Source: Thermoplasmata archaeon (GTDB lineage: Archaea; Thermoplasmatota; Thermoplasmata; Lutacidiplasmatales; UBA184). From it: a stretch of 64,000 nt of DNA. Positions 17,616 to 25,285 of the stretch are shown here, piece after piece (within the stretch, counting starts at the first letter, position 1; each line of letters starts with the position of its first letter). The DNA is taken from NCBI GenBank assembly GCA_022749935.1, contig JAKIWQ010000001.1, positions 1 through 64,000 on the forward strand, given 5' to 3'. The translations under genes were made by a program, and so were the position numbers. A model generated the notes under the pieces. It ran no database searches, was not told the origin of the DNA, and worked only from the letters and a program-made list of their open reading frames with translations.

Positions 17616-17774
17616 CTACGGGTGCTTGGCCATTTTGAGGATTTCTGCCTCAGGCACATCCTTCTGGTGGGTGTGTTTGAGGTGCCACTGAACCGTGGCG
17701 ACCAGTTCCTTCTGGTCCTTCGAGACGACTTCGAACCCGTCGGCACACTCGACTTTCATCCTTCCGCATCCCAT
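17616..17774 (-). CDS. DUF1059 small protein
   Basis: A 52-residue protein matching the DUF1059 pattern: an early cysteine pair region (MGCGRMKVECADGF), a VVSKDQKELVATVQWH segment and a final HLKHTHQKD with clustered histidines. Family members are small, widespread in soil microbes and of unknown role; the Cys/His content hints at metal binding, which is inference. The ORF track extends it upstream to 17999, but that part is low complexity and the ATG at 17774 fits the family length. Confidence 0.7.
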   Translation of the reverse strand: MGCGRMKVECADGFEVVSKDQKELVATVQWHLKHTHQKDVPEAEILKMAKHP

Positions 17775-17902
17775 GGTTTCACTCTGCCCACCGTGCGGTG
17801 GACGAGGGGGAGTAGGACTCCGCCGGGATATAGGGGCTAGTAGTGGCCCCGAATGACAACAACCCGCGCTCTGCGGCGAAGGCGAGCCCCTCCGGCGGGC
17901 GA

Positions 17903-18769
17903 TTACCTCGTCCGGCGGACCTTCGGCCCGGGTTTTGCAGGGGGTCGGGTTCGAGGGGCTCGACGCACCCGCCACGTGGCCGGTCCCGCGCGTTCCCACA
18001 TCCCGTCAAAGTAGAGCCCTTGGCTCCGTATGAAATCGGGGTTGTCCGTCCAGATGGCCACCTCCTGCACTCCCCGTGCGTGTCCATTGGGAACCGGGAA
18101 GATCAGCACTTCCCGGTCGTCGACGATCGTCACGCGCGCCGATTGTGGGTAGAGCTGGCGGATCTCCAAGGAGGGGAACAACCGGCTCGACCGTTCGAAG
18201 CCGTGAAGGACGGACCGCACGCGGGGGTCGGATTCGACGATCATCCGGACGCGTCCTCCGGACCGGAGGAACCGGGGGATCTCTTGCTGGATCCCGTACT
18301 CGACCGAACGTCGAAGGCCACTGTGAGTGATCATGACGGACAGATTAGTCCGAGCTCGCTTCACCATCTCCCGTAGGAGGGGGTAGATCCCGGGCGCTCC
18401 TTGCAGGACTTGAAAGCGCGGCGCCCCCGCCTGGCTTTGATCGAGATAGGTGGGGAGCAGTTCGGTCAGTGCCGTCGCCAGCTTCTCGTCCTCGGTGACT
18501 CCGGAACGCTTGGTCTCGAGATGCTCGTCGAACAGGGTTCGGGGGGCGACGGGGACATAGCGTCGGGGGCGCTCGGCTGTCACTGTGACGGTCCCCCGGG
18601 CGCGGAGTGCATCCAACATGCGGTAGGCGACCACGCGGTCCGATCCGGCCTCCCGCGCCAGTTCCGGTGCGGTCGACGGTCCGCGTTGGAGCAGAGCGAG
18701 ATAGAGCTGGGCCTCCCGCTCGTTCAAGCCGAAGCGGACTAGCGACTGGATCATCTCGGTACGGTCCAC
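17903..18769 (-). CDS. TrmB-family transcriptional regulator
   Basis: A 288-residue protein. Residues ~5-65 form the winged helix of TrmB regulators (FGLNEREAQLYLALLQRGP, then TAPELAREAGSDRVVAYRMLDAL with a RGTV wing). The C-terminal part (from about residue 110) resembles the TrmB/phospholipase-D-like sensor region, with LREMVKRARTNLSVMI and RMIVESDPRVRS. TrmB proteins bind sugars or related ligands and control transport or metabolism genes. The start is GTG 18769; an ATG lies five codons later. The ligand and targets are unknown; the nearest genes on this strand are DUF1059 downstream and a VOC gene upstream. Confidence 0.8.
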   Translation of the reverse strand: MDRTEMIQSLVRFGLNEREAQLYLALLQRGPSTAPELAREAGSDRVVAYRMLDALRARGTVTVTAERPRRYVPVAPRTLFDEHLETKRSGVTEDEKLATALTELLPTYLDQSQAGAPRFQVLQGAPGIYPLLREMVKRARTNLSVMITHSGLRRSVEYGIQQEIPRFLRSGGRVRMIVESDPRVRSVLHGFERSSRLFPSLEIRQLYPQSARVTIVDDREVLIFPVPNGHARGVQEVAIWTDNPDFIRSQGLYFDGMWERAGPATWRVRRAPRTRPPAKPGPKVRRTR

Positions 18770-19035
18770 GGGAACTCAAACCTCGCCGCCGGGGACCCGA
18801 GTAGACGGTTGTCATTACAAAAGCTACGGGGTCACTCGATATCGAACGTCCCCCTCAGGCGCAGCCCGAGGGCCCGGATCGGGCGACGCGCACATCGGGC
18901 GCGCGATGGAGGCTCCGTGGTGCATCGCGACGGAGAGTCGGAAGACTCGCACCGTGCCGACCCGGTACGCCCGCCGAGTTTCACAGGACCGGGGGATGAC
19001 CCCCCATCCGGAGGTTCGACGGGCCCGCGAATGTT

Positions 19036-19425
19036 TCAGCCCTTGGGGGGCTGGTACAGACCCACCGTGTTTCCTTCGCTGTCCTTGAAGTAGCCCGTGA
19101 AGCCCATGCTGCCGTCTCCGATGGGCTGTTTCTTCTGGATGATCTTTCCCCCATTCTTCTCGACCGACTTCTCGGCCGCGGTCAGATCGTCCACGATGAT
19201 CGTCACGACCGGATGCTCAAGAGGGCCCCCGCGTTTCCCGATCCCGCCACCGATGGACCCAGGTTTGGTAGGCATTCCCTGGTCATCGACGGGTCCGGTG
19301 CTGACCATCGTGTAGTCCATCCCCGGCATCTCGTTCATCTTCCAGCCGAACGTCGTCGAGTAGAACTTTCGGGCGCGTTCGGGTTTGTCCGCGGGTATCT
19401 CAAAGTGGCCCACTTCTCCGGTCAT
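19036..19425 (-). CDS. VOC-family protein (glyoxalase/bleomycin-resistance fold)
   Basis: A 129-residue single-unit VOC protein. It opens with GEVGHFEIPADKPERARKFY and TFGWK, the usual first beta-alpha-beta unit, has a conserved PVVTIIVDDL centre, and ends with DSEGNTVGLYQPP, where the glutamate-like metal position normally falls. It resembles the common soil VOC group annotated only by fold. Substrate unknown. It stands alone between gaps of about 200-260 bp. Confidence 0.8.
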   Translation of the reverse strand: MTGEVGHFEIPADKPERARKFYSTTFGWKMNEMPGMDYTMVSTGPVDDQGMPTKPGSIGGGIGKRGGPLEHPVVTIIVDDLTAAEKSVEKNGGKIIQKKQPIGDGSMGFTGYFKDSEGNTVGLYQPPKG

Positions 19426-19620
19426 GGCTCTTCGGGCGAGGGAGTACCTCGGCGATTAAAGGAGTTCGGAGAGAGGGTGAAACGCCCGCCCCCGACCAGG
19501 CCGAAGAGTGGAGTCTGAGACCGCAGGCGCGTCCGGGTCGTGCGATGTCGCGCGGATCCTGGCCGCGGCGGAGACATCGTGGTCGACCCGGGGGTCGACC
19601 GGGAAGTACGAAGCCTAGGG

Positions 19621-20757
19621 TCAGCTCCCGGCCGGGTTGGCGATGCTGACCGAGTGGATGGCCGGGAACTGGTACGGGACCAGTCTCCACGTCTTTCCCG
19701 CGTCGGGGCTGACGAAGAGTTGGCCGGTCGTCGTACCGACGTAGATCCCCGCCGGATCGAGGTTATCGGCCGCGATCCCCTCCCGCTGCACCCCGAAGTC
19801 GCCGGGAAAGGCCTTCGGGGCGAGCAACTTTCGCCACGTGCGGGTCTTGTCGTTCCACTCCTGGACCTGGAAGTACCCTAGGCCTGTCGTGCGGCCCTTC
19901 CCGTCGAGGCGAACGAAGTAAGCCTTCCCGGGTGTGGAGGCCGGCGACGCGACTCCGAACCCGAAGTCTTCGCCCAGCGGCTTTCCGATCCGAACCCACT
20001 TCTCCATCCGGTCGTGGGAGACATACATTCCCCCGTGGTCCTGCCGATAGAACGTGTCAGGGTCCGCGGCGTCCGCGACCACGTGGTGGACGCACTGGCC
20101 GGTCTCCGGGTACTTGTTCGGAAGGAACGGCGCTTCCACCCCCTTGTTCTTGGGGGTCCAGCTCTGCCCCCCGTCGTCCGAGCGGAACGTTCCGACGGCG
20201 GACAATCCGACGTACAAGCGACGGGCATCCCGCGGGTCGAGGAGGATGGTGTGCAGACAGGGGCCGCCGAACCCTGGGGCCCAATCCTTCCTGCCGGGGT
20301 GGTTGTTCAGACTGTCGACGGGTTCCCAGCTGGCGCCGAGGTCCGAGCTTCGGAAGAGCAGATGGGGGTCGGCCCCGAGGTAGAGCGTCTTCGGTTCGCT
20401 GGCGATGCCGGGTTCGATGTGCCAGAGGTTGTTGATCGGCCGCTTCACGGGGGTCGCAGGGTCGGATTCGTTCATTTCCGGTTTGCGATCCTTCTTCGCG
20501 GGCGCCAGAGGCGTCGCGATCTCCTTCCAGGTCTTGCCCCAGTTCTTCGATCGTTGCACGGTGGGGCCCCAGAACCCATTGTTCACGGCCGCGTAGAGGT
20601 CCCCCGGGTGCCGGGGGTCCGCCACGACATGATAGATCTCCTCCCCTTCGTGGGACACGGGGCCCACCTTCCACGTCTTACGACGGGTGTCGCCCTCGAC
20701 CACGTAGGTCCCCTTCCGCGTTCCCACCAGAATCCGCAACCGATTGTCCTTCGGCAT
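19621..20757 (-). CDS. BNR/sialidase-type beta-propeller protein
   Basis: About 378 residues from the ATG at 20757. Asp-box (BNR) motifs recur through the chain: SKNWGKTWKE, SSDLGASWEP, SDDGGQSWTP, SPDAGKTWRL. These mark six- or seven-bladed propellers shared by sialidases and VPS10/YCF48-like proteins. The sialidase arginine triad cannot be assigned, so enzymatic activity is not claimed; similar bacterial genes are usually annotated as exo-alpha-sialidase by fold only. No signal peptide is visible, so the protein is likely cytoplasmic. It begins 13 bp after the MoaD-like gene, in the same orientation, indicating an operon. Confidence 0.75.
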   Translation of the reverse strand: MPKDNRLRILVGTRKGTYVVEGDTRRKTWKVGPVSHEGEEIYHVVADPRHPGDLYAAVNNGFWGPTVQRSKNWGKTWKEIATPLAPAKKDRKPEMNESDPATPVKRPINNLWHIEPGIASEPKTLYLGADPHLLFRSSDLGASWEPVDSLNNHPGRKDWAPGFGGPCLHTILLDPRDARRLYVGLSAVGTFRSDDGGQSWTPKNKGVEAPFLPNKYPETGQCVHHVVADAADPDTFYRQDHGGMYVSHDRMEKWVRIGKPLGEDFGFGVASPASTPGKAYFVRLDGKGRTTGLGYFQVQEWNDKTRTWRKLLAPKAFPGDFGVQREGIAADNLDPAGIYVGTTTGQLFVSPDAGKTWRLVPYQFPAIHSVSIANPAGS

Positions 20758-20770
20758 GTTCTCGATGTCC

Positions 20771-21040
20771 CTATCCTCCCGCAATCGAATGGAGGATATC
20801 TATGGTTCGGGCGCCGGTCAGGGGTGTGCCCACCCCCGTCGTCCCACTTACATCGACCCCGTCCACGAAGACCCGGACGTATCGGCGCAATTGTCCGGTC
20901 TCGTCCCGGACCTTGAACCGGAGACGGGGGTACCGCGTTTCCAGTACGTCAATCAGGTGCGCGACGGAATCCGCGGCCACCTGCTCCTTGCTCTTGGGGC
21001 CGAATTCCCGGAGCCATCCGTCGACGTGCACTTCGAGCAT
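20771..21040 (-). CDS. MoaD/ThiS-like ubiquitin-fold protein
   Basis: 89 residues from the ATG at 21040. It starts with the first beta-strand (MLEVHVDGWLREFG), has a VAHLIDVLETRYPRLRF helix, RVFVDGVDV, and ends in IAGG. A C-terminal di-glycine is the activation site in MoaD, ThiS and archaeal SAMP modifiers, where E1-like adenylation yields a thiocarboxylate or isopeptide. Role here could be sulfur carrier or protein modifier. The ORF track start at 21166 adds a non-conserved basic tail; ATG 21070 is an alternative. Paired with the BNR propeller gene, an association I recall from bacteria as well. Confidence 0.7.
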   Translation of the reverse strand: MLEVHVDGWLREFGPKSKEQVAADSVAHLIDVLETRYPRLRFKVRDETGQLRRYVRVFVDGVDVSGTTGVGTPLTGARTIDILHSIAGG

Positions 21041-21190
21041 GGGGGAAATGGGAGCTCGGGGCCTGCTCATGTCGGTTTCGCTCCGGGACACGGTTCGTCT
21101 CCGGCCGACGCGGCCCCTCTGTCGTCGCACTCCAGCGTCGGCGTGCCCCGCCCGGATAAAGGTCAATAGAATGGGGGCCGTCGGTAGGAG

Positions 21191-21646
21191 ATGATGGACG
21201 TATCATCCACCCCCGAGAAGGAGGGATCCCAGCCGAATCCGAAGCGAATCTCGATCGGATCCATTGTCGTCGATTGCACCAAGCTCGACCAGATGATCGC
21301 CTTCTGGAGCGAGGCGCTCCACTACGTTCCCCAAGGTCCCATCCGACCCGATGGGGTCATGTTGAAGGACCCCAAGGGTGGCGGCCCCAACCTGAACATG
21401 AGCCTGTCGAGCGAGGGCCCCCTCGCCGAATACCGGCTCCACCTGGACCTCTACGTCACCGACCCCCTCGCCGAAGCCGAGCGGCTGATCGGCCTAGGAG
21501 CGACGATGAACTTTCCGGCCGAGAAGGGCCGGGATTTCGTCACCCTCGCGGACCCCGACGGGAACCTATTCTGTTTGATCGACATCGATTGGCCCGCGGA
21601 ACGGAACTCCTGGGCGGACGACTGGGAGTTCGGACGGCGAACCTGA
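21191..21646 (+). CDS. VOC-family protein (glyoxalase-like)
   Basis: A 151-residue VOC protein of the glyoxalase-like group: ISIGSIVVDCTKLDQMIAFW opens the fold, LHLDLYVTDPLAEAE marks the second unit, and VTLADPDGNLFCLID is the conserved end strand. A short acidic N-terminus precedes the fold. ATG 21191 or the next codon (ATG 21194) may start it. A TATA-like GGATAAAGG lies about 35 nt upstream, shared with the divergent MoaD-like gene. Substrate unknown. Confidence 0.8.
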   Translation: MMDVSSTPEKEGSQPNPKRISIGSIVVDCTKLDQMIAFWSEALHYVPQGPIRPDGVMLKDPKGGGPNLNMSLSSEGPLAEYRLHLDLYVTDPLAEAERLIGLGATMNFPAEKGRDFVTLADPDGNLFCLIDIDWPAERNSWADDWEFGRRT

Positions 21647-21870
21647 GCCCCAGGCTACCGTTCCCACGCAGGGAGCCCGAGCGGACCGCCGAGATGGGTC
21701 TCTCGCTGGCCGTTGCTCCGGATGCGGCGAGGAGTGGTGGACGTACGGTCGGTCGTTCGAGACGCCCCCCCGGAACTCCCACGGAGCTCACGAACGGGCG
21801 AAGAGGGTGTCGGAGCTTCTACGACCGCTCAGGCCGGCGAGGAGGAGTGGTTGCGGATGGGGAAGTTGCG

Positions 21871-21943
21871 AGCCGCGGGAGGGATTTGAACCCTCGGCCT
21901 GCTCCTTACCAAGGAGCCGCTCTGCCAGCTGAGCCACCGCGGC
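21871..21943 (-). tRNA. tRNA-Thr (GGT)
   Basis: Acceptor GCCGCGG/CCGCGGC, D-arm GCTC...GAGC, anticodon stem GCTCC/GGAGC with loop TTGGTAA (anticodon GGT), T-arm GAGGG-TTCAAAT-CCCTC, discriminator T as common for archaeal tRNA-Thr. The 5' end is 1 nt after the stop codon of the enoyl-CoA hydratase gene, so it is probably processed from that transcript or driven from a promoter inside it. No intron. Confidence 0.95.
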
Positions 21944-21944
21944 G

Positions 21945-22847
21945 TCAGTCCCGACCCGACCCGTCGTCCCTCTTCCGCTTTCCGCTGGGGGTCGAGGCGC
22001 CAGGAGCATCGGGTGGTTCGCCCCAGGGAAACCCGAGCGAGGATTCGCTCCAGCCCGAGCGATCTCGAGCCGCGAGGGGCTTCTTCTCGAGAAACGCTTG
22101 CATGCCTTCCCGCTGGTCGCGGGTCCCGAACAGTCGGCTCCAGAGGTCGAGTTCGTAGTCGAGCGCCGCGTCGAGCGAGGGGTCGGCGGCCCGCAAGATC
22201 TCATACTTCGACGCGGCGAGCGCCAACGCCGGCTTACCCGCCAGCTCGACTCCGAACTCTACGGCGGTTCGCAGGAGGTCTTCTCGAGGAACGATCCGCT
22301 CGACCCAGCCGTCCGCGTGGGCCTCCGCGGCGGAGACCGGACGGCCGGTGTAGATCCATCGGCGCGCCTTGGCGACCCCGATGCGTCGGGGCAGGCGCTG
22401 CGAACCTCCCCATCCGGGCGTCACCCCGAGGTTGATCTCCGGTTGACCGAAGAGGGCATCGGGGCTGGCGAGAACGAAGTCGCACGCGAGAGCGACCTCG
22501 CAGCCGCCCCCGAGGCACACCCCGTGGACCGCAGCGATCACCGGGAGAGGGAGTCGCTCGATTCGTCGCGTGACCGCCTGACCGCGGGACCCGTGCACCC
22601 GGGCCTCGTCCGGGCCCATCCGGGCCATCTCGCGAATGTCGGCTCCCGCGGCGAACGCCTTCTCGGCCGCGCTCGCGAGGACGACCACTCGGACCCGAGG
22701 GTCCGCCTCGGCCTCCTCCAGCCGCTTCAGCAGGGCCTCGAGGACGGCTCGAGAGAGCACGTTCACGGGCGGGTGGTCGAGGGTGAGGACGAGGACGGCT
22801 CCCGTCCGTTCGGATCGGACGAGCGGACGAGCGACTTCGGTCGACAT
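21945..22847 (-). CDS. Enoyl-CoA hydratase/isomerase family protein
   Basis: A 300-residue crotonase. The CoA-binding and oxyanion-hole elements are visible: KAFAAGADIREM around residue 65 and HGVCLGGGCEVALACD around residue 108, followed by FGQPEINLGVTPGWGG carrying the catalytic glutamate of hydratases (E after GQP). The expected reaction is hydration of trans-2-enoyl-CoA. The C-terminal ~40 residues are a charged extension (SGKRKRDDGSGRD). A TATA-like CGCATAAATAGC stands 23-31 nt before the ATG, so the transcript is probably leaderless. tRNA-Thr follows directly. Confidence 0.88.
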   Translation of the reverse strand: MSTEVARPLVRSERTGAVLVLTLDHPPVNVLSRAVLEALLKRLEEAEADPRVRVVVLASAAEKAFAAGADIREMARMGPDEARVHGSRGQAVTRRIERLPLPVIAAVHGVCLGGGCEVALACDFVLASPDALFGQPEINLGVTPGWGGSQRLPRRIGVAKARRWIYTGRPVSAAEAHADGWVERIVPREDLLRTAVEFGVELAGKPALALAASKYEILRAADPSLDAALDYELDLWSRLFGTRDQREGMQAFLEKKPLAARDRSGWSESSLGFPWGEPPDAPGASTPSGKRKRDDGSGRD

Positions 22848-22867
22848 GCCGAGCGCCGACCCGAGCC

Positions 22868-22880
22868 GGGCTATTTATGC
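22868..22880 (-). promoter_or_regulatory. TATA-like element between hydratase and nop5
   Basis: CTATTTATGCG lies in the 127-bp divergent gap. It is correctly placed for a leaderless hydratase transcript and could also serve nop5, which would then have a leader of roughly 70 nt with a GGAGG site. Confidence 0.45.
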
Positions 22881-22974
22881 GCGGTGGCTTGCACGTCTCC
22901 GTGACGGAACCGCTCCCTCTACGACGCAGGACGTGGTCCGCCGGCGAGCCGGGGCGCTCCCGCCCGGGAGGACT

Positions 22975-24021
22975 GTGACGCCCACATTGGTCACCACCTG
23001 GTTCGGGGCCTTTCTCATCGAGGGTGAGACGGTGGTCCGAGCCGTCCCCTCCCCGCTCGACCCCGAGGCCCTCGGCGACCGGGCTCAGCGACGACGGGCG
23101 GGCGGGTTGACCCCCGAGGAGGATACTCTGTTGGGGGAGCGCGGATCCGCGGAATGGGTGACGCGCGATCGACGGGTCGCGGAACGCGGGGTTCGCTTCG
23201 ACCCCACGGCGGAGGAAGCCATCGACCCCTCGGGCTCCGGAATCGACGGTACGCTCCAGCGTCGTTTGCTCCTCCTCGAGGCGGAACGGGCGCTCGAGGT
23301 CGAGTGGGACCCGAGCATCCACGTCCAGGAGGCCGTGCGGGCGGCCGCCGACCTCGACCGAGTGCGAAACCTCATCGGCGAACGTCTCGGAACGTGGGTC
23401 TCTCGGGACCGGCCGGACGTCGATCCGGGCGACCACGACCGGGCGGCGCGCGAGGCGATGACCCCCGTCGACGCCTCGACCCTGGGCCCCCGGGACCCGT
23501 CGCTCGCCGAGGCACGGCGCAAGTTGGCCGAACTCTTCCGGGCCGTCGAGGGGACTCGGTTCGCCCTGACGCACGCGATCGAGGTGACGTCACCAGGGAG
23601 CGCTCCGAACGTAGCGTCGCTCCTCGGCCCCGAGTTATCCGCGCGGATGATCGCTCAGGCGGGTGGCCTGGACCGGCTGGCACGGCTCCCCTCGAGCACC
23701 GTCCAAGTTCTGGGAGCGGAGCGGGCTTTCTTCGAGCACCTCCGCGGACGGGCCCCCCCGCCCCGCCACGGGCTCCTCTTCCTCCATCCCGCGATCCAAT
23801 CCGCGCCGAAGTCCGAGCGGGGGAAGCTGGCCCGGGCCCTCGCGGGGAAGGTGTCCATCGCCGCCCGGCTGGACGTGGGGCGGGCCCCCATCCACCCCGA
23901 GCTCGCCCAAGCGTTCGACGCGCGACGCGGGGCGCTTAAGGCACGCCGTGGGGCCCCGCGCACCGCACGGAAGGACCGCCGTTCAGGCCTTCCACTTGAC
24001 CGTGCAGCCCGAGACCGTTAG
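22975..24021 (+). CDS. nop5: Nop5/Nop56-family C/D box RNP protein
   Basis: A 348-residue archaeal Nop5, scaffold of C/D box sRNPs that guide 2'-O-methylation by fibrillarin. The N-terminal domain begins VTTWFGAFLIEGE; a central coiled-coil precedes the Nop domain, where APNVASLLGPELSARMIAQAGGLDRLARLPSS is diagnostic, followed by VQVLGAERAFF and LFLHPAIQSAP. The basic C-terminal tail is normal. GTG 22975 is preferred: a GGAGG Shine-Dalgarno sequence lies just upstream and the N-domain starts there; the ORF track overextends into the divergent hydratase. Fibrillarin is not adjacent in this window. The 3' end overlaps the convergent thioredoxin-like gene by 39 bp. Confidence 0.88.
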   Translation: MTPTLVTTWFGAFLIEGETVVRAVPSPLDPEALGDRAQRRRAGGLTPEEDTLLGERGSAEWVTRDRRVAERGVRFDPTAEEAIDPSGSGIDGTLQRRLLLLEAERALEVEWDPSIHVQEAVRAAADLDRVRNLIGERLGTWVSRDRPDVDPGDHDRAAREAMTPVDASTLGPRDPSLAEARRKLAELFRAVEGTRFALTHAIEVTSPGSAPNVASLLGPELSARMIAQAGGLDRLARLPSSTVQVLGAERAFFEHLRGRAPPPRHGLLFLHPAIQSAPKSERGKLARALAGKVSIAARLDVGRAPIHPELAQAFDARRGALKARRGAPRTARKDRRSGLPLDRAARDR

Positions 24022-24534
24022 CTCCGCGGGCGTGACCGGGCGGTTCGCGAGGGCTTGGTCGAGGGCCCGCTCCAGGTACCGCTCGGTCACCCGTTCGGGA
24101 TGCTGATGGTCGTTGTCGATGCGGCCCTGGTAGAGGAGCTTTCGGTCGCGTCCGAAGAGCAGTGGATGGGGCGTCACCAGCGCCCCGTACGCGTGCGCGA
24201 CCGCCTGGGACTCGTCCACGAGGTAGGGGAAGGGGTAGCCTTTCTGCTGGGCTCGGAGGACCATCGCATCGAGGCGGTCTTCGGGATAGGCGCGGGCGTC
24301 GTTGGAGTTGATGAGCACGACTCCGAGGCCGCGGGACTCGTACCGTCGGCCCAGGTCGATCATCCGACCCTCCCACGCCTGGACGTAGGGGCAGTGGTTG
24401 CACCAGAACACGACGGCGAGGTACGGATACCGTTCGAAGTCGGCTAGGCGGTACGTCCTCCCGTCCACCCCCGGGAGCTCGAAGTCCGGGGCGCGGTCTC
24501 CGGGATGCAACGTGTACTGACCCAATTCCGCCAT
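23983..24534 (-). CDS. Thioredoxin-fold / peroxiredoxin-like protein (CxxC)
   Basis: A 183-residue AhpC-TSA/thioredoxin-like protein: HPGDRAPDFELPGVDG at the N-terminus, then FWCNHCPYV near residue 47, where two cysteines form a CxxC redox site, and GVVLINSNDARAYPEDR. A cis-proline-type segment follows (GALVTPHPLLF). Such proteins are annotated as thioredoxin-family proteins of unknown client. No signal peptide or membrane helix, so cytoplasmic. It converges on and overlaps nop5. Confidence 0.82.
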   Translation of the reverse strand: MAELGQYTLHPGDRAPDFELPGVDGRTYRLADFERYPYLAVVFWCNHCPYVQAWEGRMIDLGRRYESRGLGVVLINSNDARAYPEDRLDAMVLRAQQKGYPFPYLVDESQAVAHAYGALVTPHPLLFGRDRKLLYQGRIDNDHQHPERVTERYLERALDQALANRPVTPAELTVSGCTVKWKA

Positions 24535-24603
24535 GGGCCGCCGAGCGGCCGATGACCATTAGTCTATGCGCCGGCCGTCCCTCCACGGCCGAGGAGCTGC
24601 CCC

Positions 24604-25275
24604 GTGCCGAACGCGTGGGAGGTACGGATCGACCCCTCCGGGCCGCTGGACGGCGCTCTCGCGACCCAGGAGGCGCTCCTGGGTCGGGGAGGTCTCGCCG
24701 TTCACGTGGCGGCGGTCCAGACGACGGTCCTCTCCTACGGGGTCGGGATCTCGGCGGACGCTCCGTTCGTGCGGCACGCGGAGGCTCTCGGGGTCCGAGC
24801 GGTCCGACGTTCCTCCGGCGGGGCCGGAGTAGTTCACCTGGCTGGCGACTTGGTGTGGGGAGTCGTCCTCCCGCGGACCGACCCTCGGGTGGGCCGCGAC
24901 TTCGTGCGGGCCGCCCCCCGGTTCGGGGCCGGCCTCATCCGCGCGCTCGCCGCCCGCGGGCTTCGGTCGACCTGGGTCCCAGCCCCTGGCCTTTCGGAAG
25001 ACTGCTGTCCCCTGGGGAGGCTCGGTCACGTCCTCGAGGTCGGTGGAGGGATCGTCGCGGCCGTCGCCCAGCACGTCAACCGACAGGCCTTGCTCCACCA
25101 GGGGACCCTTTCCCGGTCGGTCGATCGAGCCCTCCTGACGGAGCTCTTCGCCTTCGTCGACCCCTCAGTCGCGGACCGGCTCACCGGAGTGAGAGAGTGC
25201 GGGGTCGAGGCGCCGGCCGCCGAGCTCGCCGGGGAAGTCGCCGCAGGTCTGGTCGCCGCGTTGGACGCCCGATAG
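24604..25275 (+). CDS. Lipoate-protein ligase A-like protein lacking the conserved lysine
   Basis: A 223-residue protein with the BPL/LplA fold signature RRSSGGAGVVHLAGDLVWGVVLP (the RRxxGG[GA]xVxH motif) around residue 68. In LplA/LipM enzymes a K-[IV]-x-G-x-x-Q motif follows and its lysine binds the lipoyl or octanoyl-AMP carboxylate; here the aligned stretch reads GGGIVAAVAQ, so isoleucine replaces lysine. ALLHQGTL, the next conserved strand, is present. It may be a divergent ligase, an octanoyltransferase-like enzyme or a non-catalytic homologue. GTG start. It lies alone between convergent neighbours. Confidence 0.65.
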   Translation: MPNAWEVRIDPSGPLDGALATQEALLGRGGLAVHVAAVQTTVLSYGVGISADAPFVRHAEALGVRAVRRSSGGAGVVHLAGDLVWGVVLPRTDPRVGRDFVRAAPRFGAGLIRALAARGLRSTWVPAPGLSEDCCPLGRLGHVLEVGGGIVAAVAQHVNRQALLHQGTLSRSVDRALLTELFAFVDPSVADRLTGVRECGVEAPAAELAGEVAAGLVAALDAR

Positions 25276-25285
25276 GACCCCGAGG

